Below, piece after piece: positions 27,224 through 36,060 of a stretch of 64,000 nucleotides of DNA. The DNA lies in contig JAGWRO010000018.1 in NCBI GenBank assembly GCA_028876495.1, positions 96,969 to 160,968 of the forward strand. The letters run 5' to 3'. The first letter of the stretch is position 1. Every line of letters starts with the position of its first letter. The notes under the pieces were generated by a model. It searched no databases. It had not been told where the DNA came from and worked only from the letters and a program-made list of their open reading frames with translations. Source of the DNA: Bacteroidota bacterium (lineage in GTDB: Bacteria > Bacteroidota > Bacteroidia > Chitinophagales > Chitinophagaceae). Both the position numbers and the translations under genes were made by a program.

Positions 27224-27554
27224 AATGGTTTTAATAAATTTCCCTTTTGATGATTTTTCAGGATCTAAATTAAGACCGGCCCTTTGTTTAACTTCTCCAA
27301 TTTCAAAACATCACCATGTTATTTTAGCTCCCATTACCAGCAATCTTAATAATGCAACAGAGACGACTGATATTTTGGTCGAAAACAAAGAAAATGATTT
27401 TGATAAAACAGGATTAAAAGTTTCTTCGGTTATAAAAATTCACAAGCTCATTACTATTCCCGATAAAATAATACAAAAGACAATTGGGTATTTACCCGAA
27501 TCTCTTCATAGAGAAGTTGACGAGAAATTAAAATTGTTATTCAATATTGCCTAA
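27213..27554 (+). CDS. PemK/MazF-family toxin (endoribonuclease)
   Basis: A 113-residue protein from ATG 27213; an ATG at 27225 (MVLINFPFDD) is also possible. The ORF-track start at 27153 lies inside the antitoxin gene and is not likely. Core MazF features are present: VLINFPFDDFSGSKLRPALCL (strand, conserved Arg-Pro-Ala-Leu), VILAPITSNLNNATETTDI and TGLKVSSVIKIHKLITI (strands of the SH3-like barrel, with the conserved Ser). MazF toxins cleave mRNA. It is translationally coupled to the preceding acidic protein. The module sits between metK and rlmB, both core genes. Confidence 0.8.
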   Translation: MRSKMVLINFPFDDFSGSKLRPALCLTSPISKHHHVILAPITSNLNNATETTDILVENKENDFDKTGLKVSSVIKIHKLITIPDKIIQKTIGYLPESLHREVDEKLKLLFNIA

Positions 27555-27592
27555 AAAATTCCCTTTAATAAAATATCAAGAATAAAACCAAA

Positions 27593-28372
27593 GTGAGACC
27601 ACCTAAAACATTTACACAACAACATCGTCCCAAAAAAAATCTTTTGATCGGAGGTATTTCCTCAGTGATTGATGCTATGAAAAGCGGGATTCAATTGGAG
27701 CGCATTTATTTGCAAAATACCATTTCAGGAGACGAAGCAGATGCACTAAAAAAAGTGGCGCTCGAATTTGAAGTACCGGTCAACAAAGTGCCTTTCGAAA
27801 AAATAAGAAATTTTAATCTTGAAAATCCTAAAGGTTGCATTGCCATCAAATCCAAAATAAAATACCAAAACCTACAGGATGTAATTTCTTTTATTGTAGA
27901 AAACGGAGAAACGCCGTTGCTGTTGATGCTTGACGGAATAACGGATATAAGAAATATTGGCGCTTTGGCCAGAACGGCTTTCTGCTGCGGCGTTCAGGCA
28001 ATTGTAATTCCTGAAAAAGGAGTAGGGGCTTTGAATGAAGATGCGATAACTACTTCTGCCGGCGCTCTTGAAAATATAGCGGTTTGCCGCGTAAAAACTT
28101 TGCACAGCGCGATTGATGAAATGCATCTAAATGGAATAAAAGTTTTTGCAAGTGAGATGAAAGCGGAAGAAAAAGTTTTTGAAATAAACTTCAAAGAACC
28201 GTGTGCCATTATCATGGGAAGTGAAGACAAAGGCATTCATCCATCTCTTTATAAAATGTGCGACAAAAGTTTTAAAATACCGATGGAAAAAAATTTTGAA
28301 TCATTAAATGTTTCGGTAGCTGCAGGGATGATTTTATATGAAGCAATGAAACAAAGAATGACTGCCATTTAA
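27593..28372 (+). CDS. rlmB: 23S rRNA 2'-O-methyltransferase, TrmH/SpoU family (RlmB-like)
   Basis: A 259-residue SPOUT methyltransferase, apparently starting at GTG 27593. The N-terminal substrate-binding domain (LLIGGISSVIDAMKSG) is followed by the SpoU core: DGITDIRNIGALARTAFCCG, ITTSAGALENIAVCRV, IIMGSEDKGIH and IPMEKNFESLNVSVAAGMIL, the knot that binds SAM. RlmB methylates G2251 of 23S rRNA; a closely related role is possible. Its stop codon overlaps the stop of the convergent PAP2 gene by four bases. No ATG near the N-terminus fits, so the GTG start is chosen. Confidence 0.88.
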   Translation: MRPPKTFTQQHRPKKNLLIGGISSVIDAMKSGIQLERIYLQNTISGDEADALKKVALEFEVPVNKVPFEKIRNFNLENPKGCIAIKSKIKYQNLQDVISFIVENGETPLLLMLDGITDIRNIGALARTAFCCGVQAIVIPEKGVGALNEDAITTSAGALENIAVCRVKTLHSAIDEMHLNGIKVFASEMKAEEKVFEINFKEPCAIIMGSEDKGIHPSLYKMCDKSFKIPMEKNFESLNVSVAAGMILYEAMKQRMTAI

Positions 28373-29127
28373 TAACTTTTCTCCTTCACTTTTCCGAAAA
28401 CCCAATAAGTAAGCTTGGTGGAAAGAATGCCAAGACCTGCACCCGCAAGCACTTCCGACAAAAGGTGATTCTTATTGTAAATGCGCAATAAACCAACACC
28501 GGTTGCGACAAAATATCCCGAATAACTCAAAACAGGATGACTGAATTTTAATTCCTGGTGAACGATTTCTGCCCCACGGAATGCATTGGCCGTATGCCCT
28601 GAAGGGAATTCGGTATTGTGTGTATTGTAAACTTCAATATGCTGTGAAATTTTTCTCATGCCATAACCTATGGCGCCGGTAATAAGAATTGAACCTGCAT
28701 CAAGAATAAGGTGTTCTTTAAATGTATGTTGTGTTTTTACGTGAAAAGCATCCATCGTGTATACAGAAGCAGAGGGAACCCACATCAGGTAATCGGCTGC
28801 ATTGGTATGGAAATTTGGATTATACACCTGCACGTGTGTCCAAATTTTATCGTCCAGTTTGGGAATACCGTTGATTACAGGTTTTAAACCGCCGTAGATC
28901 AGTAATGCTCCGGGAATAATGAGGCCTGAAGGTTTCAGGTATTTGTGAAGGGCAACAGGATCCTTGATTTCACCGAATAACATAGGAGGTTGTAAAGGAG
29001 GGACTTTAGCAGCTATAGTATCAACTGAAGGGCTTTCTAAATGTAAACTGTCCTGCGCGCATAAAAAAGAAGAATAAAAAATAAAAAGAAAAGATAAGAG
29101 AAATATGGAAAGTTTTTTAAAAGTCAT
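28369..29127 (-). CDS. PAP2-superfamily phosphatase, exported
   Basis: The ATG at 29127 gives 252 residues beginning with a signal peptide (LSIFLLSFLFIFYSSFLCAQ); the longer ORF start adds 15 residues without that feature. The PAP2 core is visible: GMRKISQHIEVYN, the phosphate-binding PSGHTA near residue 180 and a final RIYNKNHLLSEVLAG with the catalytic His. Usually Asp follows in the last motif (HxxxDV); here it is Glu, a mild variation. Such enzymes dephosphorylate lipid phosphates or undecaprenyl pyrophosphate in the periplasm. It is convergent with rlmB and divergent from ubiD. Confidence 0.85.
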   Translation of the reverse strand: MTFKKLSIFLLSFLFIFYSSFLCAQDSLHLESPSVDTIAAKVPPLQPPMLFGEIKDPVALHKYLKPSGLIIPGALLIYGGLKPVINGIPKLDDKIWTHVQVYNPNFHTNAADYLMWVPSASVYTMDAFHVKTQHTFKEHLILDAGSILITGAIGYGMRKISQHIEVYNTHNTEFPSGHTANAFRGAEIVHQELKFSHPVLSYSGYFVATGVGLLRIYNKNHLLSEVLAGAGLGILSTKLTYWVFGKVKEKSY

Positions 29128-29278
29128 ATAACACTTTTTATTGCTAATAAGAACAAGTTGTAAATATAGCAAGGATGAATTATGATTTTATGATTAATGG
29201 TAATAAAATCAAAATCCTTTTGATTTATTCATTTACTGTAAGATCTATTTCCTTATTTATTTGCAATTCTGCTTCAAG

Positions 29279-29286
29279 TATCTTTG
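29279..29286 (+). promoter_or_regulatory. -7 box (TATCTTTG) just before ubiD
   Basis: TATCTTTG matches TAnnTTTG and ends only 4 bp before the ubiD ATG at 29291. TTTG at 29260-29263 is a possible -33 element but the spacer is only 15 bp. A start site 4-8 nt downstream would make the mRNA nearly leaderless. Confidence 0.45.
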
Positions 29287-29290
29287 CAAA

Positions 29291-31264
29291 ATGGCATATA
29301 AAAATTTGCAGGAATTTATTGATGTTCTTGAAAAAGAAAACGAACTTATACGTATAAAAGAGTATGTAGATCCACATTTGGAAATAGCAGAAATTACCGA
29401 CAGGATAAGCAAAAGTAAAGATGGCGGAAAGGCCTTGCTTTTCGAAAACACGGGTTATGATTTTCCTGTGCTGATGAATGCTTATGGAAGTGAAAAAAGA
29501 ATGTGCCTTGCATTAGGCGTTCATCATTTAAATGATACAGCAAAAGAAATAGAAAATTTATTTCACCTGCTTTCATCTCCCAAAGAAAATATCATTGACA
29601 AATTGAAATTACTGCCGAAACTCGGACAGTTTGCAAGCTGGATGCCGAAAGTCATCAGCGGAAGAGGAGAGTGCCAACAAGTAATTATGGAGAAGCCTGA
29701 TATTACTAAACTTCCCGTAATAACCTGCTGGCCCAAAGATGGTGGCCCATTCGTAACGCTCCCGATCATTCATACGAAAGATCCCAACAATCATTCCCGG
29801 AATGTGGGAATGTATCGTATGCAGGTTTTTAGCCCAACACTTACAGGAATGCATTGGCACAAACATAAAGTTTCAGCAAAACATTTTAATGAATACAAAA
29901 AATTAAATAAGCGTATGCCCGTTGCCGTCGCATTAGGTGGAGATCCGGCTTATGCTTATTCTGCTACGGCTCCTTTGCCCGAAAACGTTGATGAATACAT
30001 GCTTGCAGGTTTTTTAAGGAAGAAAAAAGTGGAACTGGTGAAATGCATTACGCAGCCGGAGATTGAAGTGCCGGCAGATGCAGACTTTATCATAGAAGGT
30101 TATATTGATCCTAATGATGAGTTGATTTGGGAAGGTCCTTTTGGAGACCATACCGGTTATTATTCTTTACCGGATTGGTACCCAAAATTTCACATCACAG
30201 CTATAACTCATAAAAAAAATCCTGTTTATCCTGCAACAATTGTTGGCATTCCGCCACAGGAAGATGCATGGTTGGGAAAAGCAACAGAGCGAATATTTTT
30301 AGCGCCGATAAAGATGACATTGGTTCCGGAAATTGTAGATATGGAAATGCCGGTTGAAGGTGTTTTCCATAATTTGGTAATTGCTAAAATTCAAAAAGAT
30401 TATGCAGGGCAGGCGCAAAAAGTAATGAATGCCATGTGGGGTGCAGGTCAGATGATGTTCAATAAAATATTGGTGGTATCCGCCCCTAACCCCTCCAGAG
30501 GAGGGGAATCGCAAACTTTGCTTCTTACTGATTATGTAAGTGTTGCCAAAGACGTTTTCAAAAATTTAAATCCTTCAACCGATATTTATTTTTCTCAAGG
30601 GCCGATGGATGTGTTGGACCATAGTTGCAGCAAATTGGGATTTGGCGGTAAAATGTGTATTGATGGAACTTTTAAGTATGAGGAAGAAAAGGATGACCAA
30701 TTTTCGTCTGTGTTTCCCCGTTTTATTGCTGATTATGAAACAGAATTACTAAAAAGATTCCCCGAAATAAAAGCGATTAATTTTTCATTGATTGAAAAAG
30801 AAATTCCTTGTTTGCTTATTGCCTTGCAAAAAAATAAAAAGGAGCACGTAAAAAAATTACATGAGCTACTTTTTGAAACCGGAATTATTGATGGAATAAA
30901 AATGATATTGTATGTTGAGCATACAATCAATCCAAACGATCTGCCCGTTGCTTTGTGGCGATTCTGCAATAATCTCGATCCTAAACGCGATCATTTTATA
31001 GTAAAGAAACAATCTCCTGAAAATTCTAATTTATACCTCGCCTGTATCGCGTTTGACGGCACTTTGAAAACAAAAGAATTTGATGATTTTTATCGTGATT
31101 GGCCCAACATTATTATTGCTGATGATAAAACAATTGATTCAGTGGATAAAAAATGGCCTGCACTTGGTTTAGGAGAATTTATCCCTTCGCCATCTTTAAA
31201 GTTTAAAGGGCAAATGTATGGTGAGGAAGCAGTAGCCGAATTTGACAACTCAAATCAAGCGTAA
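29291..31264 (+). CDS. ubiD: UbiD-family (prenylated-FMN) decarboxylase
   Basis: The ATG at 29291 (MAYKNLQEFIDVLEKENEL) gives 657 residues; the track start at 29261 overlaps the promoter. Family features include HHLNDTAKEIENLF, VGMYRMQVFSPTLTGMHWH, LGGDPAYAYSATAPLPENVD, WEGPFGDHTGYYSLPDWYP and YFSQGPMDVLDHSCSKLGFGGK. UbiD enzymes decarboxylate aromatic or unsaturated acids with prenylated FMN; in Bacteroidota this long form is linked to menaquinone-type quinone pathways, but no quinone genes are adjacent. An unusual segment APNPSRGGESQ is encoded by a palindromic repeat (see 30490-30506). Confidence 0.9.
   Translation: MAYKNLQEFIDVLEKENELIRIKEYVDPHLEIAEITDRISKSKDGGKALLFENTGYDFPVLMNAYGSEKRMCLALGVHHLNDTAKEIENLFHLLSSPKENIIDKLKLLPKLGQFASWMPKVISGRGECQQVIMEKPDITKLPVITCWPKDGGPFVTLPIIHTKDPNNHSRNVGMYRMQVFSPTLTGMHWHKHKVSAKHFNEYKKLNKRMPVAVALGGDPAYAYSATAPLPENVDEYMLAGFLRKKKVELVKCITQPEIEVPADADFIIEGYIDPNDELIWEGPFGDHTGYYSLPDWYPKFHITAITHKKNPVYPATIVGIPPQEDAWLGKATERIFLAPIKMTLVPEIVDMEMPVEGVFHNLVIAKIQKDYAGQAQKVMNAMWGAGQMMFNKILVVSAPNPSRGGESQTLLLTDYVSVAKDVFKNLNPSTDIYFSQGPMDVLDHSCSKLGFGGKMCIDGTFKYEEEKDDQFSSVFPRFIADYETELLKRFPEIKAINFSLIEKEIPCLLIALQKNKKEHVKKLHELLFETGIIDGIKMILYVEHTINPNDLPVALWRFCNNLDPKRDHFIVKKQSPENSNLYLACIAFDGTLKTKEFDDFYRDWPNIIIADDKTIDSVDKKWPALGLGEFIPSPSLKFKGQMYGEEAVAEFDNSNQA
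30490..30506. repeat. CCCCTCC-AGA-GGAGGGG palindrome inside ubiD
   Basis: A perfect 7-bp inverted repeat in a locally GC-rich stretch that is unlike the surrounding AT-rich coding sequence. It is in frame and codes for part of APNPSRGGES, at a place where related UbiD proteins, as I recall them, have a shorter segment. Confidence 0.55.
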
Positions 31265-31271
31265 TAATACA

Positions 31272-31311
31272 AAATGCTATTGGAAAATCCTCAAACTTTC
31301 CAATAGCATTT
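31272..31311. terminator. Bidirectional terminator between ubiD and lpd
   Basis: AAATGCTATTGGAAA and its exact complement TTTCCAATAGCATTT pair around a 10-nt loop, 15 bp in all, in the short gap between convergent genes. T-runs on both sides are weak, but the stem is very strong. Confidence 0.75.
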
Positions 31312-31340
31312 ATCAATTTTAAATTCTAAACCTGAAACTC

Positions 31341-32729
31341 TTAAATATCAGTCGCTTCCCCATAAGCTACTGCTGTAGCTTCTTTCACCGCTTCACTAAT
31401 AGTTGGATGCGGGTGAATGGCATTTAATATTTCATGAGCCGTTGTTTCAAGCTTCCTTGCAACCACTATTTCAGCAATTATTTCAGTTACATTATAACCG
31501 ATCATATGACAACCTAACAATTCGCCATATTTTGCATCATAAATTATTTTTACAAAACCTTCTGTAGCGCCTGCTGCAGTTGCTTTTCCGCTGGCGATGA
31601 AAGGAAATTTTCCAATCTTCAAATCATAACCTGCATCCTTAGCCGCTTTTTCTGTATAACCCACTGAAGCGATCTCAGGAGAACAATAAGTACAACCCGG
31701 AACATTATTATAATCTATGGGTTCAGGATTTTTACCAGCCAAATGCTCAGCAGCATTGATGCCTTCTTTCGTGGCTTTATGCGCCAAGGCCTGGTGTGGA
31801 GTGCAATCGCCAATAGCATATAAACCCGGAATATTGGTTTGTTGATTTTTATCTACCAAAATTCTTCCTTTATCGGTTTTAACGCCTACTTCTTCCAGCC
31901 CGATATTTTCAATATTCGCTGTAATTCCGGTAGCACTTAATACTACATCTGCTTCAAGGGTAACTTCACCATCTTTGGTTTTCACTTTTGCTTTTACCCC
32001 GTCTCCGCTTGTGTCTACGCTGGTTACTTCGCTGCTGGTCATAATAGTGATGCCCTGCTTTTTAAAGCTCTTTTCAAGTTCTTTAGAAACTTCTTCATCT
32101 TCAACCGGTACAATTCTTGGTAAAAATTCAACTATAGTAACCTTTGTTCCGATACTGTTATAAAAATACGCGAACTCAGTTCCGATAGCACCCGAACCCA
32201 CTACAATGATTGATTTTGGTTGATTTTCAAGGCTCATCGCTTTGCGGTATTCAATTATTTTTTTGCCATCAAATTTTAGTGAAGGCAATTCTCTCGCTCT
32301 TGCTCCGGTTGCTATAATGATGTTTTTTGCTTCCAAGGTTTGTTTTTTACCATCTGAGGAAGTGACTTCCAATTTGGTAGGAGAAATCAATTTTCCGTTT
32401 CCCATTACCACATCAATCTTATTTTTCTTCATCAAAAAATTAACGCCCTTATTCATCTTATCCGCTACTCCACGACTGCGTTTTATCACGTTCCCAAAGT
32501 TTGGTTTTGGATCTGTCAATTCAATTCCATAATCAGCAGAATGATTTGCATATTCCATTACCTGCGCGCTTTTCAACAAGGCTTTTGTAGGAATACAACC
32601 CCAATTGAGGCAAATACCGCCAAGACTTTCACGTTCTACAATTACTACTTTTTTCCCCAATTGAGAAGCCCTGATCGCTGCCGGATATCCGCCCGGGCCA
32701 CTGCCTAAAACTATTACGTCGTATGCCAT
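31341..32729 (-). CDS. lpd: Dihydrolipoyl dehydrogenase
   Basis: A 462-residue flavoprotein (E3) that reoxidises dihydrolipoamide in pyruvate and 2-oxoglutarate dehydrogenase complexes. The N-terminal FAD motif is VLGSGPGGYPAA. The redox-active disulfide is C40/C45 in GGICLNWGCIPTKA, the NAD-binding motif VVGSGAIGTEFAYF lies at about 175-190, and the active-site His-Glu pair is in HPHPTISEAV near the C-terminus. The length is typical. It is transcribed from a well-defined promoter, ends at a shared terminator, and is not in an operon with E1/E2 genes here. Confidence 0.96.
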   Translation of the reverse strand: MAYDVIVLGSGPGGYPAAIRASQLGKKVVIVERESLGGICLNWGCIPTKALLKSAQVMEYANHSADYGIELTDPKPNFGNVIKRSRGVADKMNKGVNFLMKKNKIDVVMGNGKLISPTKLEVTSSDGKKQTLEAKNIIIATGARARELPSLKFDGKKIIEYRKAMSLENQPKSIIVVGSGAIGTEFAYFYNSIGTKVTIVEFLPRIVPVEDEEVSKELEKSFKKQGITIMTSSEVTSVDTSGDGVKAKVKTKDGEVTLEADVVLSATGITANIENIGLEEVGVKTDKGRILVDKNQQTNIPGLYAIGDCTPHQALAHKATKEGINAAEHLAGKNPEPIDYNNVPGCTYCSPEIASVGYTEKAAKDAGYDLKIGKFPFIASGKATAAGATEGFVKIIYDAKYGELLGCHMIGYNVTEIIAEIVVARKLETTAHEILNAIHPHPTISEAVKEATAVAYGEATDI

Positions 32730-32773
32730 ATTTATTGTGAATTTGTTTTTTGAAATGGTTTTTATAAACGCTG

Positions 32774-32805
32774 CAAAATTACTTTAGAATGCGCAAAGCA
32801 CAAAA
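32774..32805 (-). promoter_or_regulatory. lpd promoter (TTTTG-N19-TAATTTTG, minus strand)
   Basis: On the minus strand, TTTTG (32801-32805) and TAATTTTG (32774-32781) are separated by exactly 19 bp, the consensus Bacteroidota spacing. The predicted start near 32767 leaves a leader of about 38 nt before the lpd ATG. Confidence 0.7.
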
Positions 32806-32908
32806 ACTGTAACATTTAGTTATTAGTAATATTCTGATATTTTACAGATATTCACGCAAAAATTAGCGATAAAAAATCGTTCCCAAACCTATAAATTCCT
32901 CTTTGCTG

Positions 32909-33472
32909 ATGAAGAACTTTTTGCTTTTCCTTTCGCTTCTTTCCATAGTAATTTTAACGGGATGCAGTGTTTCAAGAAAAATGAATAAACCTGAACCAAC
33001 AGCAGGCAGTGGCATTCACAGCGAAGTAATAATAAAAAAGAAAGTGCCCGCACATTCAATTGATACCAAAAATGTTTTGCCCGAAGATGTGGTAACTTTT
33101 GCTGAAACACTTATTGGAATAAAATATAAATACGGTTCAGAAAGTGTAGAAAGAGGATTTGATTGTTCGGGCTTTGTAAATTATGTCTTTAATCATTTCA
33201 ATATTTCTGTTCCCCGCATTACGATAGATTTTACCAATGCAGGCGAAGAAGTTCCGATTGCTGAAGGCAAACCAGGTGATATTATTTTATTTACCGGAAC
33301 TGATGCAAAAAGCGGGGTAGTGGGCCATATTGGAATTATAACCCAAAATAACAACGGAGACGTAAAATTTATTCACGCATCAACAAGCAGGGGAGTGATC
33401 ATTTCAGGAATGAATTCTTATTTTTTGCCACGTTTTGTAAAGGTAAACAGGTTATTTCCTGAAGGAATGTAA
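32909..33472 (+). CDS. NlpC/P60 (C40) peptidase lipoprotein
   Basis: The ATG at 32909 gives 187 residues; the TTG at 32903 in the ORF track would add two. The signal sequence ends in a lipobox (ILTGC), so Cys19 is probably lipidated. The NlpC/P60 domain covers about 60-185: GIKYKYGSESVERGFDCSGFV with the catalytic Cys, GHIGIITQ with the His and IHASTSRGV with the third residue. These enzymes cut peptides in the cell wall, usually next to D-Glu or meso-DAP. The adjacent divergent lpd gene is unrelated. Confidence 0.9.
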   Translation: MKNFLLFLSLLSIVILTGCSVSRKMNKPEPTAGSGIHSEVIIKKKVPAHSIDTKNVLPEDVVTFAETLIGIKYKYGSESVERGFDCSGFVNYVFNHFNISVPRITIDFTNAGEEVPIAEGKPGDIILFTGTDAKSGVVGHIGIITQNNNGDVKFIHASTSRGVIISGMNSYFLPRFVKVNRLFPEGM

Positions 33473-33510
33473 GAAGGAAGTTTTTTAATTTATTCTGAAA
33501 GAAATACCTG

Positions 33511-33528
33511 TTATTTGTTAGTTTACTG
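33511..33528 (+). repeat. 3'-end-associated GTTTACTG motif, copy 5
   Basis: TTATTTGTTAGTTTACTG lies 39 nt after the peptidase stop codon and 10 nt before the end of the convergent gene. Confidence 0.5.
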
Positions 33529-33538
33529 TAATACCTGT

Positions 33539-34492
33539 TTATTTTTTAACCCATAGTTTTGATTCCTTTCCCTGTTCTTCCTCAGCATGAGTTTTCAAAG
33601 TGTTGATGCTTAAATTAAGTTCAAAACCAATAAGTATTGCAAGAGAGTTTAAAAAGATCATTATCATGATCACCATGACAGTTCCAATTGATCCGTACAA
33701 AATATTATACCTGCCGAAATTATTTACAAATGTGGTAAATCCGAGAGTAACCAAAATAGATAAAAAGGTGGCAATCACAGCACCAGGCGAAACAAGATTC
33801 CATCGCCTTGTAGTAGAAGGCGCATATCGGTAAATAAAAGCATAGGAATAAAAAATCAATCCAATTATAAAAAGCCACTTTCCGTAAAAGATTAAATTTT
33901 TGAGGTGCAAATCTTTGATACCAATCCAGTCCAAAATGTTACGCTGAAGAAGCAATAAAATAATGCATGCCAGCAACAATCCAAAAAGCATCATGGTTAA
34001 TTTGATGGCTTCCCAACGGGTTTTTAAGCCTTTCATCTTTTGAAACCCCACATGATTCTTATTGAACGATCGCATCAATCCCATCACCGCTCCTGAAGCA
34101 AAAAACAAGGATAAGACAAAGGTGAAGGAAAGCATTCCGATTTTGGAGCCGTTGATAAAACTATCCACAAACTGTATCAGCCCTTTGTTATAAGTGGTGG
34201 AAGGAATAATATCGTGGATCAATCCGTGAAGTTGGCTCTTTAGTGCTTTTTTTGAAACAAAAGGAAGATTCGGCGCCAGGGTAAAAAGAAATAAACAGGA
34301 GGTAGGCACCGACATAATGAAATTATAAGAAATAGCAGAGGCTTTTTCGGTGAAGCTGGGCAAGGTGAAATCCTTTGAAAAATGGTTCACTACCGCATAA
34401 ACTGTCATTCCCTGGAAACCGGGCGGCGACCATACTTTGCTTTTTTTAACCAGGTATTTTACCGGATGAAGAAACCTTTTCTTTTTTTGCAA
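33539..34492 (-). CDS. YihY/BrkB-family membrane protein
   Basis: A 317-residue protein of the YihY/virulence factor BrkB family with about six membrane helices. It contains the conserved segments ASAISYNFIMSVPTSCLFLFT near the N-terminus and a later FASGAVMGLMRSFNKNH. The SPGAVIATFLSILVTLGF and YGSIGTVMVIMIMIFL segments in the C-terminal half are family hallmarks. The function is unknown; the family was once wrongly named RNase BN. It lies 61 bp downstream of mltG and may share its transcript. Confidence 0.87.
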   Translation of the reverse strand: MQKKKRFLHPVKYLVKKSKVWSPPGFQGMTVYAVVNHFSKDFTLPSFTEKASAISYNFIMSVPTSCLFLFTLAPNLPFVSKKALKSQLHGLIHDIIPSTTYNKGLIQFVDSFINGSKIGMLSFTFVLSLFFASGAVMGLMRSFNKNHVGFQKMKGLKTRWEAIKLTMMLFGLLLACIILLLLQRNILDWIGIKDLHLKNLIFYGKWLFIIGLIFYSYAFIYRYAPSTTRRWNLVSPGAVIATFLSILVTLGFTTFVNNFGRYNILYGSIGTVMVIMIMIFLNSLAILIGFELNLSINTLKTHAEEEQGKESKLWVKK

Positions 34493-34553
34493 AACGCTTA
34501 TCTTATTTTAAACCAAGTTTTTTATTTAAAAAACTAAAATAGTCCTTTTTAAT

Positions 34554-35585
34554 TTATTCACCTTGTTGCTTCGTTTTTATTAAACTGTCCAAAGCCTGCT
34601 GATAGGCCTTAGCGTATGCTTCATGCTGCTTGTAATCAGATGAAAAATCTGAAAATCCTGAAAAATCTGACCGTGCAACAAAAAATAAATAATCCGTTTC
34701 GGGCGAATTTAAAACAGCATCAATTGTTTTTATCGAAGGCGTACAAATCGGTCCGGGAGGCAGACCTGAGTTTAAATAAGTATTGTAAGGTGAAGGAACC
34801 AAAAGATGTTTATGGTAAATTCTTTTCAATCCGAAATCCCGCAAAGCATATTTTACCGTTGGGTCTGCAGCCAGTTTCATTCCTTTTTTTAACCGGTTTA
34901 TGTACACACTTGCTATCTTACCTTTGTCCTCCTCTTTATTAGTTTCTTCTTCAACAATGGAAGCTAAAGTATAAACCTGCTCGGGTGTAAGATTTAGCCG
35001 TTTTGCTTTTTGTTTTCTTTCATCATTCCAGAATTTTTGTTTTTCAGCATACAATTTTTTGAAAATATTTTTCATGGAGGTGTTCCATGTATAAGTATAC
35101 GTATTGGGAATTACATCCGTCATAACGGTATTTGTATCAACATCAAATTGCTGTAACGAATCTCCGTTATTCAGAAAATTCATTACTGTTGAGGAATCAA
35201 TTTCGAAATCGGCGCCGATTTTTTTCGCAAGGTCATCTTTGGTTCTTAGTTTTGTGATTACAAGGTTGACAGGAACCTGGTTGCCTCTGCCAAGCATCTT
35301 TATCAAATGATATAAACTCATACCATTTGTCACCTTGTACTTTCCGGCTTTTACTTTTTGAGGATAATCAGCGTATTTTGCAACCTGGTCAAACCAGAAA
35401 TTATTTGTAATCATATTATTCTTCAAAAGGCTGTCTTTTACATCACGATAAATACTACCGGTTTTGATATATAAAAATTTCTTTTTAGGATTGTGAACAA
35501 CAGGTCCGAAGATATTCCAGGCGCAATAAGCGAATAATAAACCTATGATCAGAATAATAAATAAAATTATTTTACGGGTTTTCAT
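34554..35585 (-). CDS. mltG: Endolytic murein transglycosylase
   Basis: A 343-residue single-pass membrane protein (KIILFIILIIGLLFAYCAW). The YceG domain covers about 75-335. The catalytic Glu region is present in LASIVEEETNKEEDKGKIASVY, and LAADPTVKYAL and SPYNTYLNSGLPPGPICTPS are characteristic. MltG cleaves nascent peptidoglycan strands and sets glycan length in the periplasm. It lies downstream of secG but a terminator stands between them, so it probably has its own promoter or depends on readthrough. Confidence 0.94.
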   Translation of the reverse strand: MKTRKIILFIILIIGLLFAYCAWNIFGPVVHNPKKKFLYIKTGSIYRDVKDSLLKNNMITNNFWFDQVAKYADYPQKVKAGKYKVTNGMSLYHLIKMLGRGNQVPVNLVITKLRTKDDLAKKIGADFEIDSSTVMNFLNNGDSLQQFDVDTNTVMTDVIPNTYTYTWNTSMKNIFKKLYAEKQKFWNDERKQKAKRLNLTPEQVYTLASIVEEETNKEEDKGKIASVYINRLKKGMKLAADPTVKYALRDFGLKRIYHKHLLVPSPYNTYLNSGLPPGPICTPSIKTIDAVLNSPETDYLFFVARSDFSGFSDFSSDYKQHEAYAKAYQQALDSLIKTKQQGE

Positions 35586-35648
35586 AAAGTCATTTCAAGT
35601 TACTTACTGAAAGTAATACTTTTATCTTTTTTAGAAATAAATACTAAT

Positions 35649-35678
35649 AAAAAACCCCGCTTTTTTTAAAGCAGGGTG
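35649..35678 (-). terminator. Intrinsic terminator after secG
   Basis: On the minus strand CCCTGCTTT pairs with AAAGCGGGG (one mismatch) and is followed by a T-run. It begins just downstream of the secG stop codon. Confidence 0.75.
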
Positions 35679-35696
35679 TTAAATAATTTTGATCTC

Positions 35697-36059
35697 TTAT
35701 TGTGCCGGAGTTGGCGTTTTTACAGGTGCCTGTTGCGTAGAAGGCATTGGCATGGTGTTATTTTGTTGCGGTGCCATTGGGGTTCCTACAGGTGCCTCAT
35801 TAATTAAATTATCATTTGAATTGGTTCCTCCCGATTTTGGAATAAACAATGTGGAAGTAAGGCATAACACACCAATGATTGCGGCAAAAAGCCATGTTCC
35901 TTTTTCAAGAACATCCGTAGTTTGTTTTACGCCCATCAACTGATTGCTGAATCCGCCTACTGCAGAGGAAAGACCACCACCTTTTGGGTTTTGAATAAGC
36001 ACTATCACACCTAAGATTATTGAGGCTAAAATGATAATGGATACAAAAAGAAATAACAT
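35697..36059 (-). CDS. secG: Preprotein translocase subunit SecG
   Basis: A 120-residue inner-membrane protein. Two hydrophobic helices flank the conserved loop VLIQNPKGGGLSSAVGGFSNQLMG, which is the SecG signature. The second helix (WLFAAIIGVLCLTSTLFI) is followed by a Pro/Gln-rich tail (MAPQQNNTMPMPSTQQAP), typical of Bacteroidota SecG. It aids SecYE in protein export. The start lies 1 bp after the stop of the upstream repeat/TPR gene, so the two are coupled. Confidence 0.93.
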   Translation of the reverse strand: MLFLFVSIIILASIILGVIVLIQNPKGGGLSSAVGGFSNQLMGVKQTTDVLEKGTWLFAAIIGVLCLTSTLFIPKSGGTNSNDNLINEAPVGTPMAPQQNNTMPMPSTQQAPVKTPTPAQ

Positions 36060-36060
36060 A

